From the NCBI RefSeq assembly GCF_006335015.1, contig NZ_VDGT01000004.1, positions 124,001-188,000 of the forward strand: a stretch of DNA of 64,000 bases, read 5' to 3'. A program made the position numbers and the translations under genes. This DNA is from Streptomyces sedi (GTDB taxonomy: Bacteria > Actinomycetota > Actinomycetes > Streptomycetales > Streptomycetaceae). How positions within the stretch are numbered: position 1 is the first letter of the stretch; each line of letters begins with the position of its first letter. The notes beneath the pieces are model-generated. The model saw only the letters and a program-made list of their open reading frames with translations. It ran no database searches and was not told the DNA's origin. Positions 1 through 8,243 of this stretch are shown here, one piece after another.

Positions 1-2
1 AC

Positions 3-899
3 ACCGACACCGAGATGACCGCCGAGCTGGTCACCGCGCTGCTGCGCGAGCAGCACCCCGATCTGGCCGACCTACCCGTGGAGTTGGGCGCGCGCGGCTG
101 GGACAACCAGCTGTGGCGGCTCGGTGACGACCTCGCGGTGCGGCTGCCCTGGGCGACGGAGTCCGCCGACGCGCTGCTGCGCAAGGAGTTCGCGCTGGTG
201 CCGGCGCTCGCCGAGCGGCTGCCGCTGCCGGTGCCCGTTCCGTGGCGGCTGGGCGAGCCCTCGCCGCGCTTCCCCCGGCCGTGGCTCGTCACCACCTGGG
301 TGCCGGGCACGCCGGCCGACCGGGCGCCGGTCACCCGGGGGCCGGAGGCGGCCGGGACGCTGGCCGCGTTCCTCACCGCGCTGCATCTGCCCGCCCCGGC
401 GGACGCGCCGGCCGGCCGGCAACGGGGCGGCCCGCTGGCCGCGCACACGGCGGGGATCGAGCAACTCCTCGCCGCCGGCGCCGCGTCGGGTCTGGTCCCC
501 GACCCGGACGCGGCCCGCGCGCTGTGGGCCGACGCGCTGGCGGCACCCGAGTGGCCGGGCCCCGCCGTCTGGCTCCACGGCGACCTGCACCCGGCCAACG
601 TCCTCACGGCCGGCGGCACGCTCAGCGGCGTGATCGACTTCGGGGACCTGTGCGCGGGCGACCCCGCCTACGACCTGTCCGCCGCCTGGCTGCTGCTCCC
701 GGACGGCGCGGCCGACGACCTCCTCGCCGCGTACCGGCCGGCCCCCGACCCGGCGACGGTGCGCCGCGCCCGCGGCTGGGCGCTGGCGCGGGTGCTGTCC
801 GCGTTCCAGATCGCCCAGGCGGGCCGCGAGGGCCGCCCCGGCGGCAAGCCCACCTGGGGCCCACCCGCCACCGCGGCCCTGCGTCGCCTCACGGCCTGA
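3..899 (+). CDS. Aminoglycoside phosphotransferase (APH) family protein, probably 5'-truncated
   Basis: Kinase-like APH-family protein, expected to transfer phosphate to a small hydroxylated molecule; substrate unknown. The catalytic loop HGDLHPAN lies near residue 193 of the visible protein, counted from the ATG at 15, and the metal-binding motif DFGD follows near residue 211, both intact. The reading frame is open to the left edge. The residues before that ATG (DTDTE) resemble the family's N-terminus, so the true start probably lies outside the window and the ATG at 15 is internal. Visible length is 294 aa, close to the family's usual 290-310. It precedes the excalibur-domain gene with no obvious functional link. 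Confidence 0.85.
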   Translation, partial: TDTEMTAELVTALLREQHPDLADLPVELGARGWDNQLWRLGDDLAVRLPWATESADALLRKEFALVPALAERLPLPVPVPWRLGEPSPRFPRPWLVTTWVPGTPADRAPVTRGPEAAGTLAAFLTALHLPAPADAPAGRQRGGPLAAHTAGIEQLLAAGAASGLVPDPDAARALWADALAAPEWPGPAVWLHGDLHPANVLTAGGTLSGVIDFGDLCAGDPAYDLSAAWLLLPDGAADDLLAAYRPAPDPATVRRARGWALARVLSAFQIAQAGREGRPGGKPTWGPPATAALRRLTA

Positions 900-1037
900 A
901 CGGGGTCGAGATCGCCAACGCGCCCGCCCGATCGGACCGTTGGCCACAGATCGGTGAACTTCCTGATGAGTCGTCGGATCTTCGGTAGCGTGCCAGCGCT
1001 CCACAGAATTCGGCCATCGAAAGGTCACCGGACATCC

Positions 1038-2108
1038 ATGCGAACTCCTCAGAACGACCCGCCGTCGCCGCCCGTTAGGCCTCCCGGGAGACCGGAATCC
1101 AGATGGCGGCATCCGTATGTGATCGTCCTGCTGTTGGTCCTCTTCCCGCCGGTGGGCATCTGGTTGGCCTGGCGGAGTGGCTGGCCGCAGCGGCGGAAGA
1201 TCGTGGCCATGGGGCTGTCGGCCGTGTGGCTCCTCTTCCTGGTCTTCGCCCCGAGAGAGGAGGCGGAGGACGCAGAGGTGGCCGCGGCCGACGCCGAGGC
1301 GGTGGTCGACGAGGAGCCGCGCGAGGTGGCCGACTATGTCGGTCAGAACCTGGCGGTCGCCCGCGAGGCGGCTGAGGCCGCCGGGTACGAGACCGCCGCC
1401 CATGACGCGACCGAGGGCGACGCGACGCAGAACGTCGCCGAGGAGTGGACCGTCTGCTTCCAGACCCCGGAGGCAGGCGAGCCGCTCGCGCCGGGGGAGA
1501 CCATCGACTTCGCGACGGTACGCGAGGGCGAACCCTGCCCGACGGCGGACGGACTGGCCGTGTTGGCGTCGACGGTGCCCTCCGTCGTCGAACTGGACTA
1601 CGCGGAGGCCGTGGAGCGGCTGACCGAAGCCGGGCTGAGCGACGTGGAGGGCAACAGCTCCTATCGCGACGTGGAGTTGCCGGACGAGTACGACGACTGG
1701 TTGGTCTGCTTCCAACGTCCGGCCCCGGGAAGGGAGATCGCGGAGCCGGAGGCGACGACGGCGCGGCTCTCCCTCGTCGAGCCGGAGACCGACTGCCCGG
1801 CGGCCGACAACGAACGGCTCAACCCCGAGCCGGAGCCAGAGCCGGAGCCGGAACCGGAGCCCGAACCCGAGCCGGCCCCCGATCCCACGACGGGCGGCGG
1901 CGGTTCGAGCGGTTCGGGAGGCTCCGGTGGTGGTGGCTCCGGTTCCGGCTCCGGAGACTCGGGTGACGACGACTCAGGCGGCGGCATCACGCACTACGAG
2001 AACTGCGACGCGGTCCGTGCGGCCGGCGCCGCTCCGCTGCACCGCGGCGAGCCGGGCTACGCCCGACACCTCGACCGCGACGGCGACGGAGTGGCCTGCG
2101 AGACCTGA
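1038..2108 (+). CDS. Membrane protein with PASTA-like repeats and C-terminal excalibur domain
   Basis: 356-aa membrane-anchored protein of unknown function. Two hydrophobic stretches lie near residues 27-45 and 57-71. Two PASTA-like segments follow, each ending in a similar W-x-V-C-F-Q motif (WTVCFQ, WLVCFQ). A run of about ten Glu-Pro pairs comes next, then a Gly/Ser linker. The C-terminus is an excalibur calcium-binding-type domain with YENCDAVRAAG and DRDGDGVACE. PASTA and excalibur domains are usually extracytoplasmic, so a cell-wall-facing role is likely. The start is the ATG at 1038, just before the hydrophilic Pro-rich N-terminus; an in-frame ATG at 954 would add an unconvincing extension. 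The Glu-Pro tract (about 1827-1880) is low-complexity DNA. Confidence 0.8.
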   Translation: MRTPQNDPPSPPVRPPGRPESRWRHPYVIVLLLVLFPPVGIWLAWRSGWPQRRKIVAMGLSAVWLLFLVFAPREEAEDAEVAAADAEAVVDEEPREVADYVGQNLAVAREAAEAAGYETAAHDATEGDATQNVAEEWTVCFQTPEAGEPLAPGETIDFATVREGEPCPTADGLAVLASTVPSVVELDYAEAVERLTEAGLSDVEGNSSYRDVELPDEYDDWLVCFQRPAPGREIAEPEATTARLSLVEPETDCPAADNERLNPEPEPEPEPEPEPEPEPAPDPTTGGGGSSGSGGSGGGGSGSGSGDSGDDDSGGGITHYENCDAVRAAGAAPLHRGEPGYARHLDRDGDGVACET

Positions 2109-2195
2109 CACGCGGCGGCGCCGCCACGCGGACCCGGCACGGACCGGGCCCGGCACGGACCGGTGGTGGCCGGCGGTGGGGGGGTGGGGGCACGG

Positions 2196-2220
2196 CCGAC
2201 AACCCACCCCCCGTTGTCGG
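2196..2220. terminator. Hairpin between convergent genes
   Basis: Perfect 8-bp inverted repeat (CCGACAAC and GTTGTCGG) with a 9-nt loop, lying between the convergent excalibur-protein and LuxR genes. It could end transcription from both sides. There is no T-run, which is common for Streptomyces terminators. Confidence 0.5.
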
Positions 2221-2248
2221 TAGGTCGTCGGCCGCGGTCGGCGTCAGG

Positions 2249-3229
2249 TCAGATCAGGCCGACCTGCATCGCACGCACCCCCGCCTGGAAGCGGCTGCGT
2301 GCGTTCAGCGCGGTCATCGCGGAGGCGACATCGTTGCGCACCGTCCGGACCGAGCAGCCGAGGCGGCGGGCGATCGCGTCGTCCGTCAGGCCCTCGGCCA
2401 GCAGCCGCAGCACGATCTCCGAGCGCGGCCGGCGGGTCTTGGTGTAGCTGGCGCGGCCCGCCGCCTGGCGGACGGGCATCCCGCGCTCCCAGAGGCGCTC
2501 GGCCACCGAGTTGAGCCACTCCAGCTCGGGCGCCGCCCAGACGAGCCGGGCCCGGTTGTCCTCGCTGACCACCACGGCCGTGGTGCCGTCCATGATCATC
2601 GCGCGGATCGGGATGGGGCTGACCGAACGCGGCGGCATCTCCTGCTCGGCGAGCCACTGCGCGTGCCGCGCGCAGGCCGGCGAGCGCAGCGCCGAGGGGG
2701 CCCAGATCGAGCGGACCGTCGCGCCGCGCCGCAGCGCCATGTCCGCGATGGGGCGGGAGAGTTCGAACGCGCCGTCGGCCGGGTCGGAGGCGCTGCCGCC
2801 CGGCACCAGGAAGACGATGTCCTTCTCGACCCTGGTGATCAGCCGCTCGACCATCGTCGACGCCTCGTCGCGGCCGGTGCCCTGGGTGACCGGGCCCAGC
2901 CGGTCGGTGGCCCGCTCGTGGAGGCGCACGAAGCGCTCCACCATCACGGGGCCGGCCTGGGCGGTGTTGGCCTCGCGCATCCGCCGCGCCAGCAGCGTCG
3001 GCAGGGCCACGCACGGCTCGATGCCGCGCACCGCCTTCGGGTCGTCACCCGACGAGCTGGCCAGCCCGTCGGCGCGCAGCGTGGCGAGGATGGCGTTGAT
3101 CTCCGCCTCGGGCCAGCCGAAGTCACGGCTGAGTTCGTGCGGTCGCCATCGCGGGCCCAGCAGCAGCTTGCGGTAGACCAACTCCGCGCGCTTGTCGAGA
3201 CCGAGCCCGATCCCCGTGTCGTCCCCCAC
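2249..3229 (-). CDS. LuxR-family transcriptional regulator with N-terminal TrmB/PLD-like sensor region
   Basis: Regulator of about 326 aa at the downstream edge of the PKS/NRPS cluster, probably controlling it. The N-terminus resembles a winged helix that reads as TrmB-like ([22 protein letters not shown]). A central PLD-like alpha/beta region follows, as in many actinobacterial LuxR proteins that lack a receiver domain. The C-terminus is a LuxR HTH ([31 protein letters not shown]) ending with [15 protein letters not shown]. That SRFQAGVRA signature also ends both HTHs of the regulator at 17743-19440, so the two are related. The GTG at 3229 is chosen because GGGAGG sits about 5 nt upstream; an ATG at 3292 would add 21 residues with no better RBS. 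Confidence 0.85.
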   Translation of the reverse strand: MGDDTGIGLGLDKRAELVYRKLLLGPRWRPHELSRDFGWPEAEINAILATLRADGLASSSGDDPKAVRGIEPCVALPTLLARRMREANTAQAGPVMVERFVRLHERATDRLGPVTQGTGRDEASTMVERLITRVEKDIVFLVPGGSASDPADGAFELSRPIADMALRRGATVRSIWAPSALRSPACARHAQWLAEQEMPPRSVSPIPIRAMIMDGTTAVVVSEDNRARLVWAAPELEWLNSVAERLWERGMPVRQAAGRASYTKTRRPRSEIVLRLLAEGLTDDAIARRLGCSVRTVRNDVASAMTALNARSRFQAGVRAMQVGLI

Positions 3230-3419
3230 GTCAACCTCCCTGAGCGTCCCCCGGACGGCACGCGGGGTGCTGCGGCCGTCCACTCCGTCCACGCCAAAGT
3301 ACGGCGGGAGGTGTGATGCGGGTTGCCCGTGGGCACACTTGTGTCCGCTACAGGTCAGAGTTACCGACCGGTTCCCTGAACTCGGCCCAAGAGCGAGGGA
3401 GAAGCGGCCACTTGGGGCG

Positions 3420-3626
3420 TTATCCGCAACCGCCCGCGTGTCCCTCGTCGCCGCCGGGCGTCACCGTGAGGGAGTCGATGTAGGCGGCGAGCAGATTGGC
3501 CCAGCCGTCGCACTCGGTGCCGGGCTCCGGCAGCTCCAGATACTCCTGGTCACCCAGGTGGTCGCGCCCGCCAGGGGCGGTGGGTTGGGCCTGCGGCTCG
3601 ACGGTGGCCTGTGGCTCAACGGTCAT
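3420..3626 (-). CDS. 68-aa peptide of unknown function (possible peptide-precursor-like gene)
   Basis: I do not recognise this family. A clean AAGGAG ribosome site lies about 8 nt before the ATG, so translation is likely. The protein starts with a direct repeat (TVEPQA twice), has a hydrophilic acidic middle (YLELPEPGTECDGW), a short amphipathic stretch (ANLLAAYIDSL) and a Gly-rich end with a near-terminal Cys (GHAGGCG). There is no signal peptide or membrane segment. It lies between the polyprenyl synthase and LuxR genes on the same strand. It could be a small accessory protein or a modified-peptide precursor, but no RiPP-modifying enzyme (YcaO, LanM, radical SAM) is visible in the cluster. 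Confidence 0.6.
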   Translation of the reverse strand: MTVEPQATVEPQAQPTAPGGRDHLGDQEYLELPEPGTECDGWANLLAAYIDSLTVTPGGDEGHAGGCG

Positions 3627-3745
3627 CGGAAGTCTCCTTACCCAGCGGAACGGTCCGCATACCTACGCGCCGCCCCCGGGAGGGCCAGCGCCGTCCGTGG
3701 CGCACCGCCGGTGGGGGTGGCGCCGCCGCGCACGGCTCGGTTCGG

Positions 3746-4783
3746 TCAGTTGGTGCGCCGCGACACGTAGTCGCACAGCGAGTCCAGCGCGCGCACGGAG
3801 TGGTCGCCGGGGAGCGTGGTGAGTACCCGGCGCGCTCTGGCCAGCCGTTCGTCGAGCACCTTCCGCGCGCTGGGTATGGCGTCGGAGGCGCACAACAGGT
3901 CGACGGCGCGGGTGTGTTCCGGGGTGCCGGGCACGGGTCCCGCGGTCAGCAGGTCGCGCAGCTCGGCGTTGGTCGGGGAGGTGTCCTCCAGCGCCAGCAG
4001 CACCGGGAGGCTGACCACCCCGCTGGCGATGTCCTGCCCCCGCTGTTTGCCGGAGTCGGACTGTGCCGAGGTGACGTCTATCAGGTCGTCGCCGATCTGG
4101 AAGGCGATGCCCAGCTGCTCACCGTACTCTCCGACGCGCTCGACGAGTTCGGTGCCGGCGCCGGCCTCCAGCGCGCCGAGGCGGAGCGCCGCCGAGATCA
4201 GCGCGGCGGACTTGCCGGCTATCACCTCCAGGTAGTAGGCCAGCCGGTCGTCCTCGGGGCCGGGACCGATCAGCTCCCGCAGCTGGCCCTCGACCAGCCG
4301 CTCGATCGTCTCGGAGTGCAGCCGTACGGAGGTGTCGCCCAACTCGGCGGCTATGCGTGCGGCCTTGGCCATCAGCCAGTCGCCGGAGAAGACGGCGATC
4401 CCGTTGCCGTAGCGCGCGTTGGCGGTGGGCCGGCCGCGGCGGGTGGTGGCGCGGTCCATCACGTCGTCGTGGTGGAGGGAGGCGACGTGCACCAGCTCGG
4501 CGATGGTCGCCGCGTCGACGAGGTGGTCGCCGCCGGGATCGCCGAACTCGGCGCCCAGCAGCACCAGCAGGGGCCGCAGCCGTTTGCCGCCTGCCTCGAT
4601 CAGATGGCCCGCGGTGGTGGCGACGAACGGGTCGGTGGCCTCCGTGACGCAGCCGCGCAGCCGCGTCTCGGTGCGGTCCATGCCCTCCCGGAGGCGGTCG
4701 GCCAGTGGGGCGTGGGAGATGTCCAGCATATTGAGAAGGTCCGCGTACCCGGCCTCCGGATACGAGAGCGCGTAGTCCGCCAT
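3746..4783 (-). CDS. Trans-polyprenyl diphosphate synthase (isoprenyl transferase)
   Basis: Condenses isopentenyl diphosphate with allylic diphosphates in the trans configuration to make a prenyl diphosphate. The 345-aa protein has the usual layout: GGKRLRPLL near residue 68, first Asp-rich motif HHDDVMD near 105, GEQLGIAFQIGDDLID near 231 with the second Asp-rich motif, and a KQRGQD lysine after it. Chain length cannot be read reliably. The start is the ATG at 4783 (MADYALSYPE), with GAGG about 8 nt upstream; earlier in-frame starts give an arginine/proline-rich tail. It is cotranscribed with, or downstream of, the PKS genes, and no prenyltransferase lies nearby, the nearest being at 62.9 kb. 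Confidence 0.9.
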   Translation of the reverse strand: MADYALSYPEAGYADLLNMLDISHAPLADRLREGMDRTETRLRGCVTEATDPFVATTAGHLIEAGGKRLRPLLVLLGAEFGDPGGDHLVDAATIAELVHVASLHHDDVMDRATTRRGRPTANARYGNGIAVFSGDWLMAKAARIAAELGDTSVRLHSETIERLVEGQLRELIGPGPEDDRLAYYLEVIAGKSAALISAALRLGALEAGAGTELVERVGEYGEQLGIAFQIGDDLIDVTSAQSDSGKQRGQDIASGVVSLPVLLALEDTSPTNAELRDLLTAGPVPGTPEHTRAVDLLCASDAIPSARKVLDERLARARRVLTTLPGDHSVRALDSLCDYVSRRTN

Positions 4784-4976
4784 CTCAATCCTCGTCAGTT
4801 CTCTGCGGCTGGACCCGAACGGGGGCGCGCCTGGGGTGGTGTTGCCGGTGGCTCGCGAGGGGGCGCGAGGGGCCTGAATGCGGGAAACCCGTCCGCCGCA
4901 TACCGGCACGATGGCAGTAAATGGTTGAAGCTCGCAATGGAAATGGCAGCTTCGAGACAGCGGGTGACAACTACCG

Positions 4977-4988
4977 GCAAAATTTTGC
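4977..4988. promoter_or_regulatory. Perfect AT-rich palindrome upstream of the polyprenyl synthase
   Basis: The 12-bp perfect palindrome GCAAAATTTTGC lies about 195 bp upstream of the polyprenyl synthase start, in an unusually AT-rich patch (about 4900-5015) within very GC-rich DNA. Position and symmetry fit an operator or promoter element for the 3420-4783 genes. The binding protein is unknown. Confidence 0.4.
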
Positions 4989-5118
4989 TTCGCGTTGACA
5001 TCTCCGTGTCTTCTTAATGACGTCTTGCCGGTGCTTTCCTTCGTTGGTTCTTAGGGACAACGACGGGGCGGCGCCCGTTCGTTCCCCCGGCGCCGTGCTC
5101 AAGCATCCCGCACGGCGC

Positions 5119-5158
5119 GTGGCCCGGGCCTCGCGGGGTCCCGCGCGGCCCGGGCCAC
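5119..5158 (-). terminator. Strong hairpin downstream of the MbtH gene
   Basis: Twelve-base-pair perfect stem (GTGGCCCGGGCC with GGCCCGGGCCAC). Its loop contains a further 6-bp stem (CGCGGG with CCCGCG), so nearly the whole 40 nt folds. It lies 38 bp past the stop of the MbtH gene on the minus strand and probably ends the main PKS operon. That would leave the polyprenyl synthase, peptide and LuxR genes on a separate transcript. Confidence 0.65.
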
Positions 5159-5196
5159 GGTGCGGTCGTGCGGCGCATCCACCGCCGCCTCGCAGG

Positions 5197-5409
5197 TCAG
5201 TCGCCCATCGCCTCGGCGAGGCTCTTCGGACGCATGTCGGTCCAGTGGGTGTCGATGTACTCCAGGCAGGCCGCGCGGCTGTCCTGGCCGTGCACCGTGG
5301 TCCAGCCCGCCGGAATCTCGGCGAAGGCCGGCCAGAGCGAGTGCTGGTTCTCGTCGTTCACCAGCACGTAGTAGCTCGCGTTGTCGTCCTCGAACGGGTT
5401 GGTCGCCAT
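5197..5409 (-). CDS. MbtH-like protein
   Basis: Small (70 aa) cytosolic chaperone of the family that binds and activates NRPS adenylation domains. The family features are present: MATNPFEDD start, [15 protein letters not shown] with the conserved N-x-E-x-Q-x-S-L-W-P pattern, PAGWTTVHG, and the C-terminal [13 protein letters not shown]. The start is the ATG at 5409, with AAGGAGAA upstream. The only NRPS-like gene in the window is the giant at 20911-30561, whose A domains look truncated and lack core motifs, so the working partner is unclear. It may bind a degenerate A domain structurally, or act on an NRPS elsewhere. Confidence 0.93.
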   Translation of the reverse strand: MATNPFEDDNASYYVLVNDENQHSLWPAFAEIPAGWTTVHGQDSRAACLEYIDTHWTDMRPKSLAEAMGD

Positions 5410-5604
5410 GGAACGTTCTCCTTGAATCGCTGAAGTGCGGTACGAGTGGTCCTGGTTCACGGAAGGGTCACCGGACCATCCCGCCTTACCCGGACCCGGT
5501 CGTCAAGCGGTCGTATTCCGTTTTCGTCACGGGCGGTTCTCGGTAAGCCTTGTTCTGTTGTGATCGGGGTCGAGCATGGCAAGTTACCGACCAGAAAGAA
5601 ACGC

Positions 5605-6255
5605 TCACCCCTCCCGGCGGTGTTCGACAGCCTTCCGATGCGCGGCCTTCCGATGCGCGGCGGCGAAGCCGGGGAGCCGGTCGACGCCCCAGAACTTGTC
5701 GTGGCCCTGGAGGAAGAACGGCACCCCGAAGACATCGTCCCGGTCCAGCGCGCGCAGTGCCAGCAGCCCCCGTGCCCGGACCTCCGGATCGTCGGCCGCC
5801 CCGGCCAGCGGCGCGGGGTCGAGCCCCAGCTCCTCGCCGACCTCCACCATGGTCGCCGGGTCGGAGATGTTCCGTCCCCACTCCCAGCGCGCGCGGTACA
5901 CCGCGTCGACGAACTCCCGCCCGCGGCCCGCGTCCTGGGCGACCAGGTAGGCGAGGTGGGCCACCTCCCAGCGCGGCTCCCGGTCGATCGGCCAGACCAT
6001 CGTCAGTCCGCGCTCGGCCGTCAGCCGCCGCACGTCCTGGAGGATGTAGAGGTGCTTGGCCTTGGACATCGTGGCGTACGGCAGCGCGATGCCGTCGGCG
6101 GCCAGCTCCTTGGCGAACGCCTCCTCGGGCTCCCAGAACGGCAGCCACTCGACGCCGTCGGCGACATCCGGGTAGTGGGTCAGCAGGTCGTGGTACGCCA
6201 GCCAGGAGTAGGGGCTGCGGAAGGAGAAGTACCAGCGCGGTGGCCGTCTGGCCAT
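5605..6255 (-). CDS. DsbA-fold isomerase (2-hydroxychromene-2-carboxylate isomerase-like)
   Basis: 216-aa thioredoxin-fold protein of the DsbA/HCCA-isomerase (GST-kappa-like) type. The N-terminal WYFSFRSPYSWLAYHD has the SPYSWLA signature in place of a redox CxxC motif, so it is not an oxidoreductase. The C-terminal segment VFGVPFFLQGHDKFWGVDRL matches the family's cis-Pro and GxDR region. As established knowledge, related isomerases occur in highly reducing type II PKS clusters for cinnamoyl lipid chains, where they are thought to alter double-bond geometry before ring closure. Here it sits directly downstream of the ketoreductase (34-bp gap), which fits that role by inference. The ATG at 6255 is chosen over the adjacent GTG at 6258 because GGAGG spacing is better. 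Confidence 0.85.
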   Translation of the reverse strand: MARRPPRWYFSFRSPYSWLAYHDLLTHYPDVADGVEWLPFWEPEEAFAKELAADGIALPYATMSKAKHLYILQDVRRLTAERGLTMVWPIDREPRWEVAHLAYLVAQDAGRGREFVDAVYRARWEWGRNISDPATMVEVGEELGLDPAPLAGAADDPEVRARGLLALRALDRDDVFGVPFFLQGHDKFWGVDRLPGFAAAHRKAAHRKAVEHRREG

Positions 6256-6289
6256 CACTTCCTCCAGGTCTCTTCGTCGGGTGCGGCGG

Positions 6290-7036
6290 TCAGAGGGTGA
6301 TGCCCCCGTCGATCTGGAGCACCGAGCCGGTGACGTACGCCGCGCGGTCGGAGACCAGGTAGGCCACCATGTCGGCGACCTCCTCGGCCCGGCCCATGCG
6401 GCGCATCGGTATCTTGCCGACGGCCTCCTTGCGGGCCTTGTCGTTCATCGAGCTGGTCATGTCGGTGTCGATGAAGCCCGGCGCGACCACGTTGACCCGC
6501 ACGCCGCTGCGCGCGACCTCCTTGGCGAGCGCCTTGGAGAAGCCGATGATCCCGGCCTTGGAGGCCGAGTAGTTGGTCTGGGTGGCCTGGCCGTAGACGC
6601 CGGCGACCGAGGAGATGTTGACGATGACTCCCGCGCGGCGCTTCATCATCTCGAAGCAGGCGGTGCGGCAGACGTGGTAGACGCCGTCGAGGTTGGTGTC
6701 CAGCACCTCGTGCCACTGGTCGTCCTCCATCAGGACCAGCGGGTTGTCCCGGGTGACACCCGCGGCCGTGACGACGGCGGTGACCGGGCCCAACTCGGCC
6801 TCGACGGACGCGAACCAGGCCCGCACGGCGGCGCCGTCCGCGACGTCGACGCGGTGCGCCAGCGTCCGGGCGCCCAGCTCCGCGGCCTCCTTCTCGACGA
6901 GCAGGGCGGCGTCCTCGGCCGACCGGTAGCAGAAGGCCACGTCGTAGCCCTCCTTGGCCAGTGCCAGCACGGTGGCCCGGCCGATGCCCCGGGTGCCCCC
7001 GGTGACCAGGGCCACGGGCCGCTCGGTGGTGCTCAT
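6290..7036 (-). CDS. 3-oxoacyl-ACP reductase (FabG-like ketoreductase, SDR family)
   Basis: 248-aa classical SDR. It has the NADPH-binding TGGTRGIG near the N-terminus, VVTAAGVTRDNPLV, catalytic Ser in NISSVAGVYG, the Y-x-x-x-K pair in NYSASKAG, and the C-terminal VTGSVLQIDGGITL. It should reduce the beta-keto group on ACP-bound chains made by the KS proteins. The start (ATG at 7036) overlaps the stop of the upstream dehydratase by 4 nt, indicating translational coupling in the PKS operon. Length and motifs are fully typical of FabG. Confidence 0.93.
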   Translation of the reverse strand: MSTTERPVALVTGGTRGIGRATVLALAKEGYDVAFCYRSAEDAALLVEKEAAELGARTLAHRVDVADGAAVRAWFASVEAELGPVTAVVTAAGVTRDNPLVLMEDDQWHEVLDTNLDGVYHVCRTACFEMMKRRAGVIVNISSVAGVYGQATQTNYSASKAGIIGFSKALAKEVARSGVRVNVVAPGFIDTDMTSSMNDKARKEAVGKIPMRRMGRAEEVADMVAYLVSDRAAYVTGSVLQIDGGITL

Positions 7037-7728
7037 GCGCTACTTCCCGTCTGTGCGGACGCCGCTGCCGGCGGCGCGATGGGTTCGTTCGGTGCGGCCG
7101 GTGGGGAGTCGGCCGAGGTCGGGTCGGCCAAGGCCGGGGCGACCGGAGCGGTCGCGGTCGAAGTCGTGGCGGCCGGTGGGGAGTCGGCGGCGTCGGTGCG
7201 TTCGGTGGCGGGTTCGGTGGGGCGTTCGGTGGTGGCGGGGCGCAGGGCCTCGGCCGGGCGCAGGGCCATCACCACGCGCTCCACGGTCAGCACCGGCTCC
7301 CCCTCGACCGTCGAGACGCCCTCGAAGATCAGGGTGTCGCCCAGCGAACGGCTCAGCAGCACCTCGTGCACCACCACGTCGCCCGGCAGCACCGGGGCGT
7401 GGAAGACCACACCCGACATCCCGCCGAAGAGCATCACCTGGCCGGTGAGCACGTCCGGGTTGGGGGCGTCCCAGGTCGCCAGCACCCCGGCGGACTGGCA
7501 CCAGGACTCGACGAGCAGGGTCTGCGGGTAGGCGAACGCCGACTCGGGGTGGTCGGGGCCCAGTTCGGCGTACCAGGGTTCGTTGCAGGTGACGGCCTTG
7601 CGTGCCACCAGGCGCTCGCCGGGGACCACCTCGGTGACGCGGTCGACCAGCAGCATCGGGAAGCGGTGCGGCAGCCTGGCCCTGATCTGGGCCTGCGCCG
7701 CGGCGACCGCGCGCGGGGTCTCGCTCAC
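7033..7728 (-). CDS. FabZ-like (3R)-hydroxyacyl-ACP dehydratase with Ala/Pro-rich tail
   Basis: 231-aa single-hotdog protein. The signature LPHRFPMLLVDRV is the FabZ N-terminal motif, followed by the central helix region QTLLVESWCQSAGVL. The last 75 or so residues form an Ala/Pro/Thr-rich, probably disordered tail absent from ordinary FabZ (about 145-155 aa). The start is a GTG at 7728 overlapping the stop of the next upstream hotdog gene. Together with 7725-8243 it may form a heterodimeric dehydratase, as is common in highly reducing type II PKS systems (inference). Confidence 0.82.
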   Translation of the reverse strand: MSETPRAVAAAQAQIRARLPHRFPMLLVDRVTEVVPGERLVARKAVTCNEPWYAELGPDHPESAFAYPQTLLVESWCQSAGVLATWDAPNPDVLTGQVMLFGGMSGVVFHAPVLPGDVVVHEVLLSRSLGDTLIFEGVSTVEGEPVLTVERVVMALRPAEALRPATTERPTEPATERTDAADSPPAATTSTATAPVAPALADPTSADSPPAAPNEPIAPPAAASAQTGSSA

Positions 7729-8243
7729 GCCGTTCCCTCCTCGCCGTTCGGGGACTTCTCGCCGCCCGGGGACCTCGCGTCGGTCCCGGGCCGCTCCCCG
7801 GCCGGGGCCTCGAAGCGCAACCGGACCTTCGCGGCCTCGCCGCGCGGGCCGGACAGCGCCGCCCGGCACTGCCAACCGGCCGCCTTCCGCCGCCAGTCGA
7901 GGGTGATCGTCACCTCGTCGCCGGGGAAGACCGGGCCGGTGAACCGGGTGGACTCGATCTCGGCCATCCCGGTGGGGCCGCCGTCCGCCGGGGCCAGCGG
8001 CGCGGGCGCCGTGGCCTCGGCGGCCAGCCGGACGCACTCCACCAGGCAGACGCCGGGGAAGATCGGGAAACCCGGGTAGTGGCCCGGCAGCACCGGCTCG
8101 CCGGCCGCGACCGTGAGCGCGGCCCTCGCCGTGCCGCCCTCGCCGTCCGTCTCCCGCGCCAACACCCGCACCGGCCCGGCGACCGGGCCGGCGTACGGCA
8201 CGGTCCCGGCGGCGGGGGCGGTGGCTGCGTCCGTGGTGACCAT
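7725..8243 (-). CDS. Second hotdog-fold dehydratase (FabA/FabZ-like)
   Basis: 172-aa hotdog protein. The motif PGHYPGFPIFPGVCLVE matches the family's H-x-x-G-x-P-x-x-P-G-x-L-x-x-E active-site loop with the His, and Glu residues follow in CLVECVRLAAE. It starts at an ATG (8243) overlapping the ACP stop codon and ends overlapping the start of the next hotdog gene, so the pair is cotranslated. The C-terminus is hydrophilic (ARSPGGEKSPNGEE). It is likely to dehydrate beta-hydroxyacyl-ACP with its neighbour as a DH pair; which subunit is catalytic cannot be decided here, although this one carries the more complete active-site loop. Confidence 0.8.
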   Translation of the reverse strand: MVTTDAATAPAAGTVPYAGPVAGPVRVLARETDGEGGTARAALTVAAGEPVLPGHYPGFPIFPGVCLVECVRLAAEATAPAPLAPADGGPTGMAEIESTRFTGPVFPGDEVTITLDWRRKAAGWQCRAALSGPRGEAAKVRLRFEAPAGERPGTDARSPGGEKSPNGEEGTA

